From Qingrenia yutianensis (GTDB taxonomy: Bacteria > Bacillota > Clostridia > UMGS1810), in the NCBI RefSeq assembly GCF_014385105.1, contig NZ_JACRTE010000002.1, positions 186,001 to 250,000 on the forward strand: a DNA stretch of 64,000 nucleotides. The letters are read 5' to 3'. Numbering within the stretch: position 1 is the stretch's first letter; every line of letters begins with the position of its first letter. This document shows positions 40,954 through 50,187 of this stretch, in pieces. A model generated the notes under the pieces. That model did not search any database, was not told the origin of the DNA, and was given only the letters and a program-made list of their open reading frames with translations. Made by a program: the position numbers and the translations under genes.

Positions 40954-43584
40954 TTAGTTAAGTTCGTTGATTTTAGCCTGTGCAGCCGCAAGACGTGCGA
41001 TCGGCACTCTGAACGGCGAGCAGGATACATAGTCAAGACCAATCTTGTGGCAGAACTCAACAGACGAGGGGTCGCCGCCGTGTTCGCCGCAGATACCAAC
41101 GTGAAGTTTCGGATTAACAGGCTTACCGAGTTTGATAGCCATTTCCATAAGCTTGCCTACGCCGTTCTGGTCGAGTTTAGCAAACGGATCGTTCTCGAAA
41201 ATCTTTGTATCATAGTAAGACTCGAGGAATTTGCCTGCGTCATCACGCGAGAAACCGAATGTCATCTGTGTAAGGTCGTTTGTACCGAAGCAGAAGAAAT
41301 CAGCCTCTTTTGCGATTTCGTCAGCTGTAAGAGCCGCACGCGGAATTTCAATCATAGTACCAACTTCATATTTAAGATCGATGCCCGATGCTTTGATTTC
41401 AGCGTCAGCAGTTTCAACAACCGCGTTTTTAACGAATTTAAGCTCTTTAACTTCACATACGAGCGGAATCATAATTTCGGGAACAATCTTCCAGTCGGGG
41501 TGTGCTTTCTGAACTTTTATAGCAGCGCGGATAACCGCTTTTGTCTGCATTTTAGCAATTTCGGGGTAAGTTACCGCAAGACGGCATCCTCTGTGACCCA
41601 TCATCGGGTTAGCTTCGTGGAGGCTGTTGATGATGTCTTTGATTTCGCCTACTGTTTTACCCTGTGCTTTTGCGAGAATTTCAATATCAGCTTCCTCTGT
41701 GGGAACAAACTCGTGGAGCGGAGGATCGAGGAAACGGATTGTTACCGGGTTGCCTTCCAAAGCTTCGTAGAGTTTTTCAAAGTCGCCCTGCTGCATAGGA
41801 AGAATTTTATCAAGTGCAGCTTCTCTTTCTTCAACAGTGTCAGCGCAAATCATTTCTCTGAATGCGTCAATTCTGTTGCCCTCGAAGAACATATGCTCCG
41901 TACGGCAAAGACCGATACCTTCAGCGCCGAGTTTAACTGCGTTTGCAGCGTCAGCCGGTGTGTCTGCGTTTGTTCTTACTTTAAGAGTTCTGTATTTGTC
42001 AGCCCAAGCCATAATTCTGCCGAAGTCACCGCCGATAGAAGCTTCAACTGTGGGAACAATACCGTCGTAAATGTTACCTGTCGAACCGTCGATGGAGATT
42101 TCGTCACCCTCTGTAAAGGTTTTGCCTGCGAGAACGAACTTTTTGTTTTCTTCGTCCATAATAATATCGGAGCAGCCCGATACACAGCAAGTACCCATAC
42201 CTCTTGCAACAACCGCTGCGTGAGAGGTCATACCGCCTCTTACAGTGAGGATACCCTGTGCGGCTTTCATACCTTCAATATCTTCAGGCGAAGTTTCAAG
42301 ACGTACCAAAACGACTTTTTCGCCTTTTTCAGCCCAAGCTTTTGCGTCGTCAGCCGTGAATACAACTTTACCGCAAGCGGCACCGGGCGATGCGGCAAGC
42401 GCTTTGCCGAGAACGTCGGCTTTCTTAAGCGCAACCTGGTCAAACTGCGGATGGAGGAGCGAATCGAGGTTTCTCGGGTCGATCATCTTAACCGCGTCTT
42501 TATCTGTAATCATACCCTCGTCAACAAGGTCGCAAGCAATTTTAAGAGCAGCGGCAGCCGTTCTTTTACCATTTCTTGTCTGGAGCATATAAAGTTTTTT
42601 GTCCTGAATTGTGAATTCCATATCCTGCATATCGCGGTAATGGTTTTCAAGTTTAGAGCAGATGTCTACAAACTGGTTGTAAACTTCGGGCATAACGTCT
42701 TTGAGCTGGTCGATCGGCTGCGGTGTTCTTACACCTGCAACAACGTCCTCGCCCTGTGCGTTAAGAAGGAACTCACCGAAGAGTTTCTTTTCACCTGTAG
42801 CAGGGTTTCTTGTGAACGCAACACCGGTACCCGATGTATCGCCCATATTACCGAATGCCATCATCTGAACGTTAACGGCAGTACCCCACGAATAAGGAAT
42901 GTCGTTGTCACGTCTGTAAACGTTTGCACGCGGGTTGTCCCACGAACGGAATACGGCTTTGATAGCGCCCATAAGCTGTTCCTTCGGATCGTCCGGGAAA
43001 TCTTCGCCGATTTTAGCTTTGTATTCAGCTTTAAACTGATTTGCAAGCTCTTTCAAATCTTCAGCGGTAAGCTCAACGTCTTGGGTTACGCCTTTTTTCT
43101 CTTTCATTTCGTCGATGAGCTGTTCAAAATATTTTTTGCCGACTTCCATAACAACGTCGGAATACATCTGAATAAATCTTCTGTAGCAGTCGTAAGCCCA
43201 TCTGGGATTGTTCGACTTTTTCGCCATAACTTCGGCAACGGTTTCGTTAAGACCGAGGTTAAGAATGGTATCCATCATACCGGGCATCGACGCTCTTGCA
43301 CCGCTTCGTACCGATACGAGGAGCGGATTTTCGGTATCGCCGAATTTCATTCCCGTGATTTCTTCCATTTTTATGATGTACTCCATAATTTCAGCCTGGA
43401 TTTCATCATTGATTTTCTTTCCGTCCTCGTAATACTTTGTGCAGGCTTCCGTAGTAACGGTAAATCCCTGCGGAACAGGCATTCCGAGTCTTGTCATCTC
43501 TGCGAGGTTGGCACCTTTGCCGCCCAAGAGATTTCTCATTGAGGCATCACCTTCGGAAAAAAGGTAAACATACTTTTTAGCCAT
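40954..43584 (-). CDS. ppdK: Pyruvate, phosphate dikinase
   Basis: 876 residues, full length. An N-terminal ATP-grasp domain (about 1-340), the phosphohistidine domain with catalytic His455 in GGMTSHAAVVARGMG, and a C-terminal TIM barrel ending GICGEHGGDPSSVEFCHKIG are all intact. It interconverts ATP, phosphate and pyruvate with AMP, diphosphate and phosphoenolpyruvate, and lets anaerobes run glycolysis with PPi. GGGGGT lies 11 bases before the ATG. It is a single-gene unit; the 189 bases upstream (43585-43773) hold no gene. Confidence 0.98.
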   Translation of the reverse strand: MAKKYVYLFSEGDASMRNLLGGKGANLAEMTRLGMPVPQGFTVTTEACTKYYEDGKKINDEIQAEIMEYIIKMEEITGMKFGDTENPLLVSVRSGARASMPGMMDTILNLGLNETVAEVMAKKSNNPRWAYDCYRRFIQMYSDVVMEVGKKYFEQLIDEMKEKKGVTQDVELTAEDLKELANQFKAEYKAKIGEDFPDDPKEQLMGAIKAVFRSWDNPRANVYRRDNDIPYSWGTAVNVQMMAFGNMGDTSGTGVAFTRNPATGEKKLFGEFLLNAQGEDVVAGVRTPQPIDQLKDVMPEVYNQFVDICSKLENHYRDMQDMEFTIQDKKLYMLQTRNGKRTAAAALKIACDLVDEGMITDKDAVKMIDPRNLDSLLHPQFDQVALKKADVLGKALAASPGAACGKVVFTADDAKAWAEKGEKVVLVRLETSPEDIEGMKAAQGILTVRGGMTSHAAVVARGMGTCCVSGCSDIIMDEENKKFVLAGKTFTEGDEISIDGSTGNIYDGIVPTVEASIGGDFGRIMAWADKYRTLKVRTNADTPADAANAVKLGAEGIGLCRTEHMFFEGNRIDAFREMICADTVEEREAALDKILPMQQGDFEKLYEALEGNPVTIRFLDPPLHEFVPTEEADIEILAKAQGKTVGEIKDIINSLHEANPMMGHRGCRLAVTYPEIAKMQTKAVIRAAIKVQKAHPDWKIVPEIMIPLVCEVKELKFVKNAVVETADAEIKASGIDLKYEVGTMIEIPRAALTADEIAKEADFFCFGTNDLTQMTFGFSRDDAGKFLESYYDTKIFENDPFAKLDQNGVGKLMEMAIKLGKPVNPKLHVGICGEHGGDPSSVEFCHKIGLDYVSCSPFRVPIARLAAAQAKINELN

Positions 43585-43773
43585 TTAATCAATTACCCCC
43601 TAGTTAAATTTAGACACTTTGTACTTTATTCTTCGCATCTCTATAATTTTAAACCATTTTTTGAAAAATTTCCACTGTTTTTTTTAAAAATTACTTTGTT
43701 CGTTAAATTTCTGTAATTTTTAATGTAATTTATTGGATTTTAAGATTGATTTTTATGTATTTTTCACAACACA

Positions 43774-44544
43774 TTACATATTTTCAATAACTTTATTCAA
43801 ATAATCAAGGCTTTTGAAGTAATATTCAAGCCTGAATTGAAAGTATTTTTCGGTTATATAATTCAAATCTTCTATAAGCGCCTTGCCGATATTTGACGTA
43901 TTGAAAACTGTTTTCATATCTTTTGCGAGAATGAATTTCATAAATCCCGAAAGTTTGGGATAAATTCTCACCGAACCGTCGCCGGAGCAGTTTTTGCACA
44001 CAGCTCCGCCTGCCGAAACGTCAAAATATTCAAGGTCGGTTTTCGCACCGCAGTGCGCGCACATATCGAGCGACGGGGCAAACCCTGCGTCCGACACCGT
44101 TTTAAGCTCAAATATTCCTTTTATCCTTTTAAGTTCGGTCAAAACGTCGCCGTTAACCGCTTTTTTCTCGGCATTTTCGATAAAATAAAGGCAGTTGAGC
44201 AAAAAGCGGAAATATTCGTTGTCGCCCTCCAAATATTCAGACGCAACCTTTGCCGCCTCTGCAAGATACGCACCGAAACTGAGCTTGTCCACGCTTGAAC
44301 GGATATTGTAAAAATTATTAAGCAGGGCGGCGCTCGAAAGCGAGAAAAATCCGCCGCTCCCGTTTAATTCAAAATCATTGTAACAAAACTGCTGCATAGC
44401 GGAAAAAGATTTGTGTTTCATACTTCTTATGCCCTTTGCTATGACGGTTATTTTTGTCATATCCTCACATAAAACGGTAAAAAGCGCGTCGTTGTCGGAC
44501 AGCTTATTTACTTTCAGAATCAGTCCCCTTGCCTTGCTCATCAT
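43774..44544 (-). CDS. recO: DNA repair protein RecO
   Basis: 256 residues. An N-terminal OB fold (RGLILKVNKLSDNDALFTVL) is followed by a helical domain holding a zinc site (CAHCG, then CKNC). RecO loads RecA on SSB-coated DNA with RecR. Two adjacent ATGs (44544, 44541) are possible starts. It overlaps yqzL by 41 bp. Confidence 0.95.
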   Translation of the reverse strand: MMSKARGLILKVNKLSDNDALFTVLCEDMTKITVIAKGIRSMKHKSFSAMQQFCYNDFELNGSGGFFSLSSAALLNNFYNIRSSVDKLSFGAYLAEAAKVASEYLEGDNEYFRFLLNCLYFIENAEKKAVNGDVLTELKRIKGIFELKTVSDAGFAPSLDMCAHCGAKTDLEYFDVSAGGAVCKNCSGDGSVRIYPKLSGFMKFILAKDMKTVFNTSNIGKALIEDLNYITEKYFQFRLEYYFKSLDYLNKVIENM

Positions 44545-44644
44545 TCTTTATTGCTCCCTCATAATCGCAAATTTCCCTGTAGCCGAGATAGCTCTCAACA
44601 TTGCCTGTTTTTTCAAATACACTCCAAAAAAAGTTTTCCTCCAC
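44504..44644 (-). CDS. yqzL: YqzL-like small protein
   Basis: 46 residues from a GTG at 44644 with GGAGG 7 bases upstream. The sequence EENFFWSVFEKTGNVESYLG closely fits YqzL, a tiny protein of unknown function always found between era and recO in Firmicutes. The tail (KNDEQGKGTDSESK) is encoded within the overlap with recO. Confidence 0.85.
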   Translation of the reverse strand: MEENFFWSVFEKTGNVESYLGYREICDYEGAIKNDEQGKGTDSESK

Positions 44645-44732
44645 AAAAATCCCTCCAAAAGCATATTTTTATGCTTTTAGCTTGTCCGAAAAAAGATTTT
44701 TGATGTTTATAAAAATTTGGCAAATTAAAAAT

Positions 44733-45623
44733 TTAGTCGTTTTTAAGCCCAAATTCTTTCATTAAAAAGTTTGAATTTCTCCAGTCCTTTTTAACCTTTA
44801 CCCAAAGCTCCAGAAACACTTTTTTGTCCAGTAATTTCTCACAGTCGCGCCGTGCGAGCGAGCCTATTCTTTTGAGCGTTCTTCCTCCGCTCCCGATAAT
44901 TATACCCTTATGCGAGTCTTTTTCACAGAAAATGTTTGCGGAAATGGAAACAATGTCTTTTTCCTCTTTCATTTTGACGATTTCCACCGCAATGCCGTGC
45001 GGTACTTCTTTATCAAGCGTGTAAAGCGTCTTTTCCCTTATGATTTCCGCGACAATCTGCTTTTCGGGCTGGTCGGTCACCATATCTTCGGGATAGTACA
45101 TCGGGCCTTCGGGAAGAAGTTTTCTTACTTCCTCTTTAAGTGCGTCTATGCCGTCGCCCGTCTTTGCGCTTATCGGCACAATTTCGGCAAATTCGCGCAG
45201 TTTGCTGTATTTTTCTATAACGGGCAAAAGCGCGTCTTTTCTTGCAGTATCGCACTTGTTTATGACCAAAATCGCAGGTATGTTCTTTGTTTTTTCGATA
45301 ATTTCAAGTTCGGCGTTTCTCACCTCGTCGGTCGGCTCAACCACAACGAGAACAAAATCCGCCTCGCCGATTGTTTCGTTAACGGCTTTGAGCATATTTT
45401 CGCCAAGCTTGTTTTTAGGCTTGTGAAATCCCGGTGTATCGAGAAAAACCGCCTGCATACCGCTCTCCGACATAATACCCAAAATTTTTCCGCGCGTGGT
45501 TTGCGGTTTGGGCGAAATTATCGCTATTTTCTGACCTATAAGCGCGTTTAAAAGCGTGGTTTTTCCAACGTTCGGTATGCCCACAATGCCGACGTATCCC
45601 GATTTAAAATTTTTGTTTTCCAT
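44733..45623 (-). CDS. era: GTPase Era
   Basis: 296 residues from the ATG at 45623 (AGAGG 8 bases upstream). G1 GIPNVGKTT, G3 DTPGFH, G4 NKCD and G5 SAKTG motifs, then a C-terminal KH domain (DSHKGIIIGSGGRTLKRIG). Era binds 16S rRNA during late 30S assembly. It is part of the yqfC-yqfD-phoH-ybeY-era-yqzL-recO cluster. Confidence 0.98.
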   Translation of the reverse strand: MENKNFKSGYVGIVGIPNVGKTTLLNALIGQKIAIISPKPQTTRGKILGIMSESGMQAVFLDTPGFHKPKNKLGENMLKAVNETIGEADFVLVVVEPTDEVRNAELEIIEKTKNIPAILVINKCDTARKDALLPVIEKYSKLREFAEIVPISAKTGDGIDALKEEVRKLLPEGPMYYPEDMVTDQPEKQIVAEIIREKTLYTLDKEVPHGIAVEIVKMKEEKDIVSISANIFCEKDSHKGIIIGSGGRTLKRIGSLARRDCEKLLDKKVFLELWVKVKKDWRNSNFLMKEFGLKND

Positions 45624-45636
45624 AAATTCAACCTCT

Positions 45637-46125
45637 TTATTCATCTCTTGTAAGCTTTAATTTTTTGAGGATTTCCTCCTCTTTTTTGCGCATAATCGCT
45701 CTGTCCGCCTCGTCTATGTGGTCGTATCCCAAAAGATGAAGCATACTGTGACAGGTTAAAAATCCCGCCTCGCGCTCGAACGAATGACCGTACTCCTCCG
45801 CCTGTTCTTTTGCGCGTTCAAGCGAAATAACAATGTCGCCCAGCGACAGATAACCCTCGTAAAAATCCTCGTCCGACACGGTTATGTCACCGTTTTTAGC
45901 ATCGAGAAACGGAAACGACAAAACGTCGGTCGCGCGGTCAATGCTGCGCTGTTCGCGGTTGATTTCACGTATTTGCTCATTGTCGGCAAACATAACGTTT
46001 ACTTCGCATTTTTCGTCTATTTCTTCAAACTCCAAAACACCCTCGGCAACGCTTTTTATAAGCTTTTCAAGCGCGTCCGTGACCTCGATTTTGTCCTGGG
46101 TGTTATCGGTAAAAATTCTTATCAT
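45637..46125 (-). CDS. ybeY: Endoribonuclease YbeY
   Basis: 162 residues. The zinc motif HSMLHLLGYDH (three His) is intact, preceded by TDVLSFPF. YbeY takes part in rRNA maturation and 70S quality control. Its ATG overlaps the phoH stop (ATGA at 46125-46122). Confidence 0.97.
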   Translation of the reverse strand: MIRIFTDNTQDKIEVTDALEKLIKSVAEGVLEFEEIDEKCEVNVMFADNEQIREINREQRSIDRATDVLSFPFLDAKNGDITVSDEDFYEGYLSLGDIVISLERAKEQAEEYGHSFEREAGFLTCHSMLHLLGYDHIDEADRAIMRKKEEEILKKLKLTRDE

Positions 46126-47105
46126 CTGTTTCCCCTTTTTTCGTTTTGCCTTGCAAGTTTCTTTTGCTCAAACCTGTCGTACGCTTTTATGATTTTCTGG
46201 ACAAGCTGATGGCGCACAACGTCCTTGTCCGAAAGATAGCAAAAGCTTATGCCGTCAATATCTTTGAGTATTTTTTCAACCTCTTTAAGTCCTGATTTTT
46301 TGCCGTCCGGCAAGTCAATCTGCGTGACGTCGCCGGTGACGATAACGCGCGAATTAAAGCCGACGCGCGTAAGAAACATTTTCATCTGCTCGGGCGTGGT
46401 GTTCTGCGCCTCATCCAGAATTATAAAACTGTCGTCTATGGTTCGTCCGCGCATATACGCAAGCGGTGCAACCTCAATGCTTCCGCGCTCGACGTGTTTC
46501 TGATAGGTTTCAAATCCGAACATTTCATACAGCGCGTCGTATAACGGGCGCAGATACGGGTCTACCTTATTCTGCAAGTCGCCCGGCAGAAAACCGAGCT
46601 TTTCGCCTGCTTCAACCGCCGGACGCGTTAAAATTATCCTCGACACTTCTTTATTTTTGAACGCCTTAACCGCCAGCGCAACAGCAAGATAGGTCTTTCC
46701 CGTGCCGGCAGGGCCGATACCGAAAGTTATGGTGTTGTTTTTTATTGCCTCGACGTATTTTTTCTGTCCCATAGTCTTGCTTTTTATCGGCTTTCCCTTT
46801 GCCGTAATGCACACGCAGTCGCTGCCGTAAAGCGCCTCGTGGTCAATTCCGTCGCGCACGCTGTCGATTGTGTAGTTCACCGCCTGGTCGGTAATTTCAC
46901 CCTCGGTGTTAAAAATTTTCGCAAGACTCTCTATCGCCTTTTGCGCAAGCGCCGTGCCCGTTTCGCCGCCGCTTATTTTAATGTCGCCGCCTCGGTTTAC
47001 AATGCTCACGTCAAACGCAGTCTGAATTTTTTTAAGATTTTTGTCAAAATCGCCGAACACCGCCAAAATCTGCTCGCCGTTTTGTAAGGATATGTTTCTC
47101 TCCAA
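46122..47105 (-). CDS. phoH: PhoH-like ATPase
   Basis: 327 residues. An N-terminal KH-like part is followed by the PhoH domain with Walker A GPAGTGKTYLAVALA and Walker B FIILDEAQNT. PhoH proteins resemble the helicase half of RNA helicases and are usually coupled to ybeY, as here. Despite the name it is not a member of the pst cluster at 57685. Confidence 0.96.
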   Translation of the reverse strand: MERNISLQNGEQILAVFGDFDKNLKKIQTAFDVSIVNRGGDIKISGGETGTALAQKAIESLAKIFNTEGEITDQAVNYTIDSVRDGIDHEALYGSDCVCITAKGKPIKSKTMGQKKYVEAIKNNTITFGIGPAGTGKTYLAVALAVKAFKNKEVSRIILTRPAVEAGEKLGFLPGDLQNKVDPYLRPLYDALYEMFGFETYQKHVERGSIEVAPLAYMRGRTIDDSFIILDEAQNTTPEQMKMFLTRVGFNSRVIVTGDVTQIDLPDGKKSGLKEVEKILKDIDGISFCYLSDKDVVRHQLVQKIIKAYDRFEQKKLARQNEKRGNR

Positions 47106-47109
47106 GCCG

Positions 47110-48303
47110 TTAACCTCCGTTTTCTATTTTCACATTCTCGCCTATGCTCTGTATGCACTCATACGTCACTTTTATATAAATTTTTCCGTTTTTCTGCATC
47201 ATATGGTCTGTGCTCGCGTTCACAACCTTTACGTCTTTTCCGATTTCTTTGTCAAGTTCTTTTTTTATTATACCGCCATAATACACCAAAGCGCCCTCGG
47301 TTGTCAACTTTGTTTCTATTTTATTTTTTTCGTAATACACATCTTTTTTGTTCGACAACGGCAAAAAGAAGTTTTTGCCGATATGGAAAGCGGACGTTTT
47401 GCTCTCTTTGTCGTAAAATTCAAATGGAATTTCGTCCTTTATATATAATGATACATCAAAACCGAAAAAATTTACAGTGTTTTTTGAAATTTTTTTGTCG
47501 GTGCGTATGTATTCAACCTTTTCAAGCGGAAATTCGCCGTCTTTTGAATACCACGTCCGCGCCGTCACCTCACCGCGCGCCGAGCCGATTTTTTCGCCTG
47601 CCTCGCCGAGCGAAACAATTCCCGAAATCAGCAAATCGCCTTTGTCCACAATATCGCCCTCGCGCACCGACGCTTCGCCGTTTAACGCAACAACGCGCGT
47701 CACAAGCCCGTCTTTCGACGCAACAATGTTCGACGGCACGGTATCGTCCACAATTTCGGGCGCCGGCACCTTTTCTTTCACCGACACATTCGCGCGCGTG
47801 CCTTTAATGTCTACCCACAGCCACGAAAGCGCTTTTTCTTTCTTTAAAATTTCGTTCTGCAAGCGGTAAACGTCCACATTAAACCGCGGTGTTCCGACCT
47901 TGAACCCAAGCTCGGCAAGGCGGTTTATTATAACGCTTTCGGGAACTTTTTCGTTTCCTGTAACGTCTATGCGCCAGATAAAGCTTGAAAGCGCGGAAAA
48001 CAAAATCACCGCGATTAAAAATCCCGCCGCGAACGCCTTGCGCTTTTTGTACTTTTGTATGATAAACGGCAGTCCTGCCCGCTTTTTTATTTTCACCTCG
48101 GAGCGCGTTTTGTATGCCGCACCGCGCACCTGTTTAAAGCCGTTTATGCTCATTTTCATTTCAAGATTGTTTTCACCGCCGTATTTTACGTCCCATAAGC
48201 AAATATCTTTTTTTAAACACAAATTTAAAAAGCGTTCAAGAAAAAATCCCCTAACGCCCAAAAACACATATCCTCTTAAAAAATTGAAAAATCTTACAAA
48301 CAA
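47110..48303 (-). CDS. yqfD: Sporulation protein YqfD
   Basis: About 397 residues from a TTG at 48303, which has GAGGTG 6 bases upstream; a GTG at 48312 lies inside that site. RFFNFLRGYVFLGVRGFFLE opens the family domain, one membrane helix lies near residue 90 (AAGFLIAVILFSALSSF), followed by a large extracytoplasmic part. YqfD is a mother-cell protein needed for sporulation in Bacillus. It pairs with YqfC. Confidence 0.93.
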   Translation of the reverse strand: MFVRFFNFLRGYVFLGVRGFFLERFLNLCLKKDICLWDVKYGGENNLEMKMSINGFKQVRGAAYKTRSEVKIKKRAGLPFIIQKYKKRKAFAAGFLIAVILFSALSSFIWRIDVTGNEKVPESVIINRLAELGFKVGTPRFNVDVYRLQNEILKKEKALSWLWVDIKGTRANVSVKEKVPAPEIVDDTVPSNIVASKDGLVTRVVALNGEASVREGDIVDKGDLLISGIVSLGEAGEKIGSARGEVTARTWYSKDGEFPLEKVEYIRTDKKISKNTVNFFGFDVSLYIKDEIPFEFYDKESKTSAFHIGKNFFLPLSNKKDVYYEKNKIETKLTTEGALVYYGGIIKKELDKEIGKDVKVVNASTDHMMQKNGKIYIKVTYECIQSIGENVKIENGG

Positions 48304-48313
48304 AAGGCACACC

Positions 48314-48580
48314 TCACTCGTAAACCACCGAAGTAATTTTTCCCGAAATACTCAAATCCTCGTTTGTGACAAAATCCATAAGCAGGCTCTCGCCCGTGAT
48401 TTTAACAATAAAATCGGCAGTGTTCACCTTCACTTCTTTGTCGGAATATTCTATAATCCCGATATAGTTTTCAATCCAGACGTTGTAATTTGCCTCCAGC
48501 ACAATTTTGGGCGAATCCATTATAACCTCGGCAGGAAACGCAAGAGTTTCCTTTATTTTCTGTTTGATTTTCCGTTTCAT
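48314..48580 (-). CDS. yqfC: Sporulation protein YqfC
   Basis: 88 residues, a YabP/YqfC-type beta-rich protein. PAEVIMDSPKIVLEANYNVW and GIIEYSDKEVKVNTADFIVK are the family core. It is the first gene of the cluster and has a sigma-E-like promoter. Confidence 0.92.
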   Translation of the reverse strand: MKRKIKQKIKETLAFPAEVIMDSPKIVLEANYNVWIENYIGIIEYSDKEVKVNTADFIVKITGESLLMDFVTNEDLSISGKITSVVYE

Positions 48581-48602
48581 ATTGCCTGCCCCCCGTCTTT
48601 AA

Positions 48603-48631
48603 ATAATATGCTCGGCATTTTTTGAATATAC
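48603..48631 (-). promoter_or_regulatory. Candidate sigma-E promoter of the yqfC operon
   Basis: On the minus strand GTATATT (48631-48625), 14 bases, CATATTAT (48610-48603). It fits the sigma-E pattern and lies about 23 bases before yqfC. It would put yqfCD, and perhaps phoH to recO, under mother-cell control in addition to any vegetative promoter. Confidence 0.55.
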
Positions 48632-48653
48632 ATAACAAAAAGAGGTGGAATTT

Positions 48654-49700
48654 ATGAAAAAACTTATCCCGTTTTCTGCGTTTGCGTTTATCGTGCTGAC
48701 CTGCGTTTTTTCGGCGCAGTGCACAAAAAGCGCGTCCGACGCTCTTAATATGTGCCTTTACACGCTTTTGCCGTCGCTGTTTCCGTTTTTTGTGTTTTCG
48801 CGGATTTTCATTTTGTCGGGCGGTGCTGACCTGCTGGCGAAAAAGCTTGCATTCGTCACAAAACCGCTTTTTAATATGAGCGGAGGGTGCATTGTGCCGA
48901 TAATTTTAGGTATTCTGTGCGGTTACCCCGTCGGCGCGAAAACCGCGGCGGAGCTTTACGGCGAGGGAGTTATTACAAAGGACGAGGCACAGCGTCTTTG
49001 CGGATTTTGCAATAATTCCGGACCTCTTTTTTTAATCGGCGCGGTGGGCGCCGGTATGCTTATGTGCCCGTCCGCCGGAATTTTGCTGTATGCGGTTCAC
49101 ATTCTTTCCGCGCTTTCCGTCGGAATAATCTTCCGCGGAAAAGGTATTGATAAAAAAAGCATCGTTCACGGCAGTGCGCCGAAAAACACGGCTGTGAACG
49201 AAAACATATTCGTCACCGCGGTTGAGGAGAGCGTCGGCACGATTTTGAACGTTTTCGGATATGTGATTTTTTTCGCGGTGCTGACGTCGTTTGTCAAAAA
49301 TCCGTTTATCGTAGGAATTTTCGAGATAACAAACGCACTGAAAAAAATTTCACTGCTTGATTTTCCGCTTTGGCAAAAATTTGTTTTTTCCGCATTTTTC
49401 TCGTCTTGGGGCGGACTTTCGGTGCATATGCAAACCTACGGAATTTTGTCAAAATATTCGCTTTCGCTTAAAAAATACGTTTCTGCAAAGTTTATCCACT
49501 CGGTTTTCGCGTTTGTCTACGCGCTTATCGCAATAAAAATTGTGCCTCTGCCGTTCAAAACATTTTCGTCCGCATTTGAAAAAACCGCGGTTTCGCTCAA
49601 CATAGCATCGCTTGTATGCACGGTAATTTTGGGAATATATCTGTTTTATTTGAATATAATTTTATTAAGACACAAAAACGGAAAGGACGAAAAAATATGA
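48654..49700 (+). CDS. ylbJ: Sporulation integral membrane protein YlbJ
   Basis: 348 residues from the ATG at 48654 (AGAGGTGG upstream). Eight or so membrane helices, two Gate-type nucleoside-recognition halves, with MSGGCIVPIILGILCGYPVG and GFCNNSGPLFLIGAVGAGML as conserved cores. YlbJ is needed for heat-resistant spores in Bacillus. It is divergent from yqfC, so two sporulation units share the 73-base gap. Confidence 0.92.
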   Translation: MKKLIPFSAFAFIVLTCVFSAQCTKSASDALNMCLYTLLPSLFPFFVFSRIFILSGGADLLAKKLAFVTKPLFNMSGGCIVPIILGILCGYPVGAKTAAELYGEGVITKDEAQRLCGFCNNSGPLFLIGAVGAGMLMCPSAGILLYAVHILSALSVGIIFRGKGIDKKSIVHGSAPKNTAVNENIFVTAVEESVGTILNVFGYVIFFAVLTSFVKNPFIVGIFEITNALKKISLLDFPLWQKFVFSAFFSSWGGLSVHMQTYGILSKYSLSLKKYVSAKFIHSVFAFVYALIAIKIVPLPFKTFSSAFEKTAVSLNIASLVCTVILGIYLFYLNIILLRHKNGKDEKI

Positions 49701-50185
49701 TAAAAACGTTTAACGCAAAAAATTTAAAAAAGTTTTTAATCTGCCTTGCAATCAGCCTCGGCACGGGCGGTTTGAGCGCGTTTTTAACGCGTAATTCGCA
49801 GGATTTTTACAACACCCTCACAAGACCGCCGTTTGCACCGCCGGCATATATTTTCGGCATTGTATGGACAATTTTGTATATTCTCATCGGCATAGCGTCG
49901 TTTTTGATTGTAAAGAGCGGAATAGACAATTCCGGCGTGTCCGAAAGCTTTAAAACATACATTTTCAATCTTGTTCTGCTGTTTTTATGGCCGATTATTT
50001 TCTTTAACTTCAACAATCTGTGGCTGTCGGTGATTGTGATTATAATTTCGCTTTTCACCGCAATAACTGTGTTTTTCAAGTTTTATAACATAAATAAAGC
50101 AGCAGGTTATCTCTACCTGCCGCTTGTTTTGTGGATTTTGTTTGCAACCGTTTTAAACATATCGATTTGGTGGCTGAACAAATAA
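49697..50185 (+). CDS. tspO: TspO/MBR family protein
   Basis: 162 residues, five membrane helices. The signature TRPPFAPPAYIFGIVWTILY is complete, as is the C-terminal YLYLPLVLWILFATVLNISI. TspO proteins bind porphyrins and other small lipophilic molecules; the role in anaerobes is unclear. The ATG overlaps the ylbJ stop (ATGA at 49697-49700), so translation is coupled. Confidence 0.95.
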   Translation: MIKTFNAKNLKKFLICLAISLGTGGLSAFLTRNSQDFYNTLTRPPFAPPAYIFGIVWTILYILIGIASFLIVKSGIDNSGVSESFKTYIFNLVLLFLWPIIFFNFNNLWLSVIVIIISLFTAITVFFKFYNINKAAGYLYLPLVLWILFATVLNISIWWLNK

Positions 50186-50187
50186 AT

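Noticed and set aside
41047..43542. 831-codon open frame antisense to ppdK
   Set aside because: It is a mirror frame of a long conserved gene; its protein is rich in Cys, Phe and Asn with no recognisable domain.
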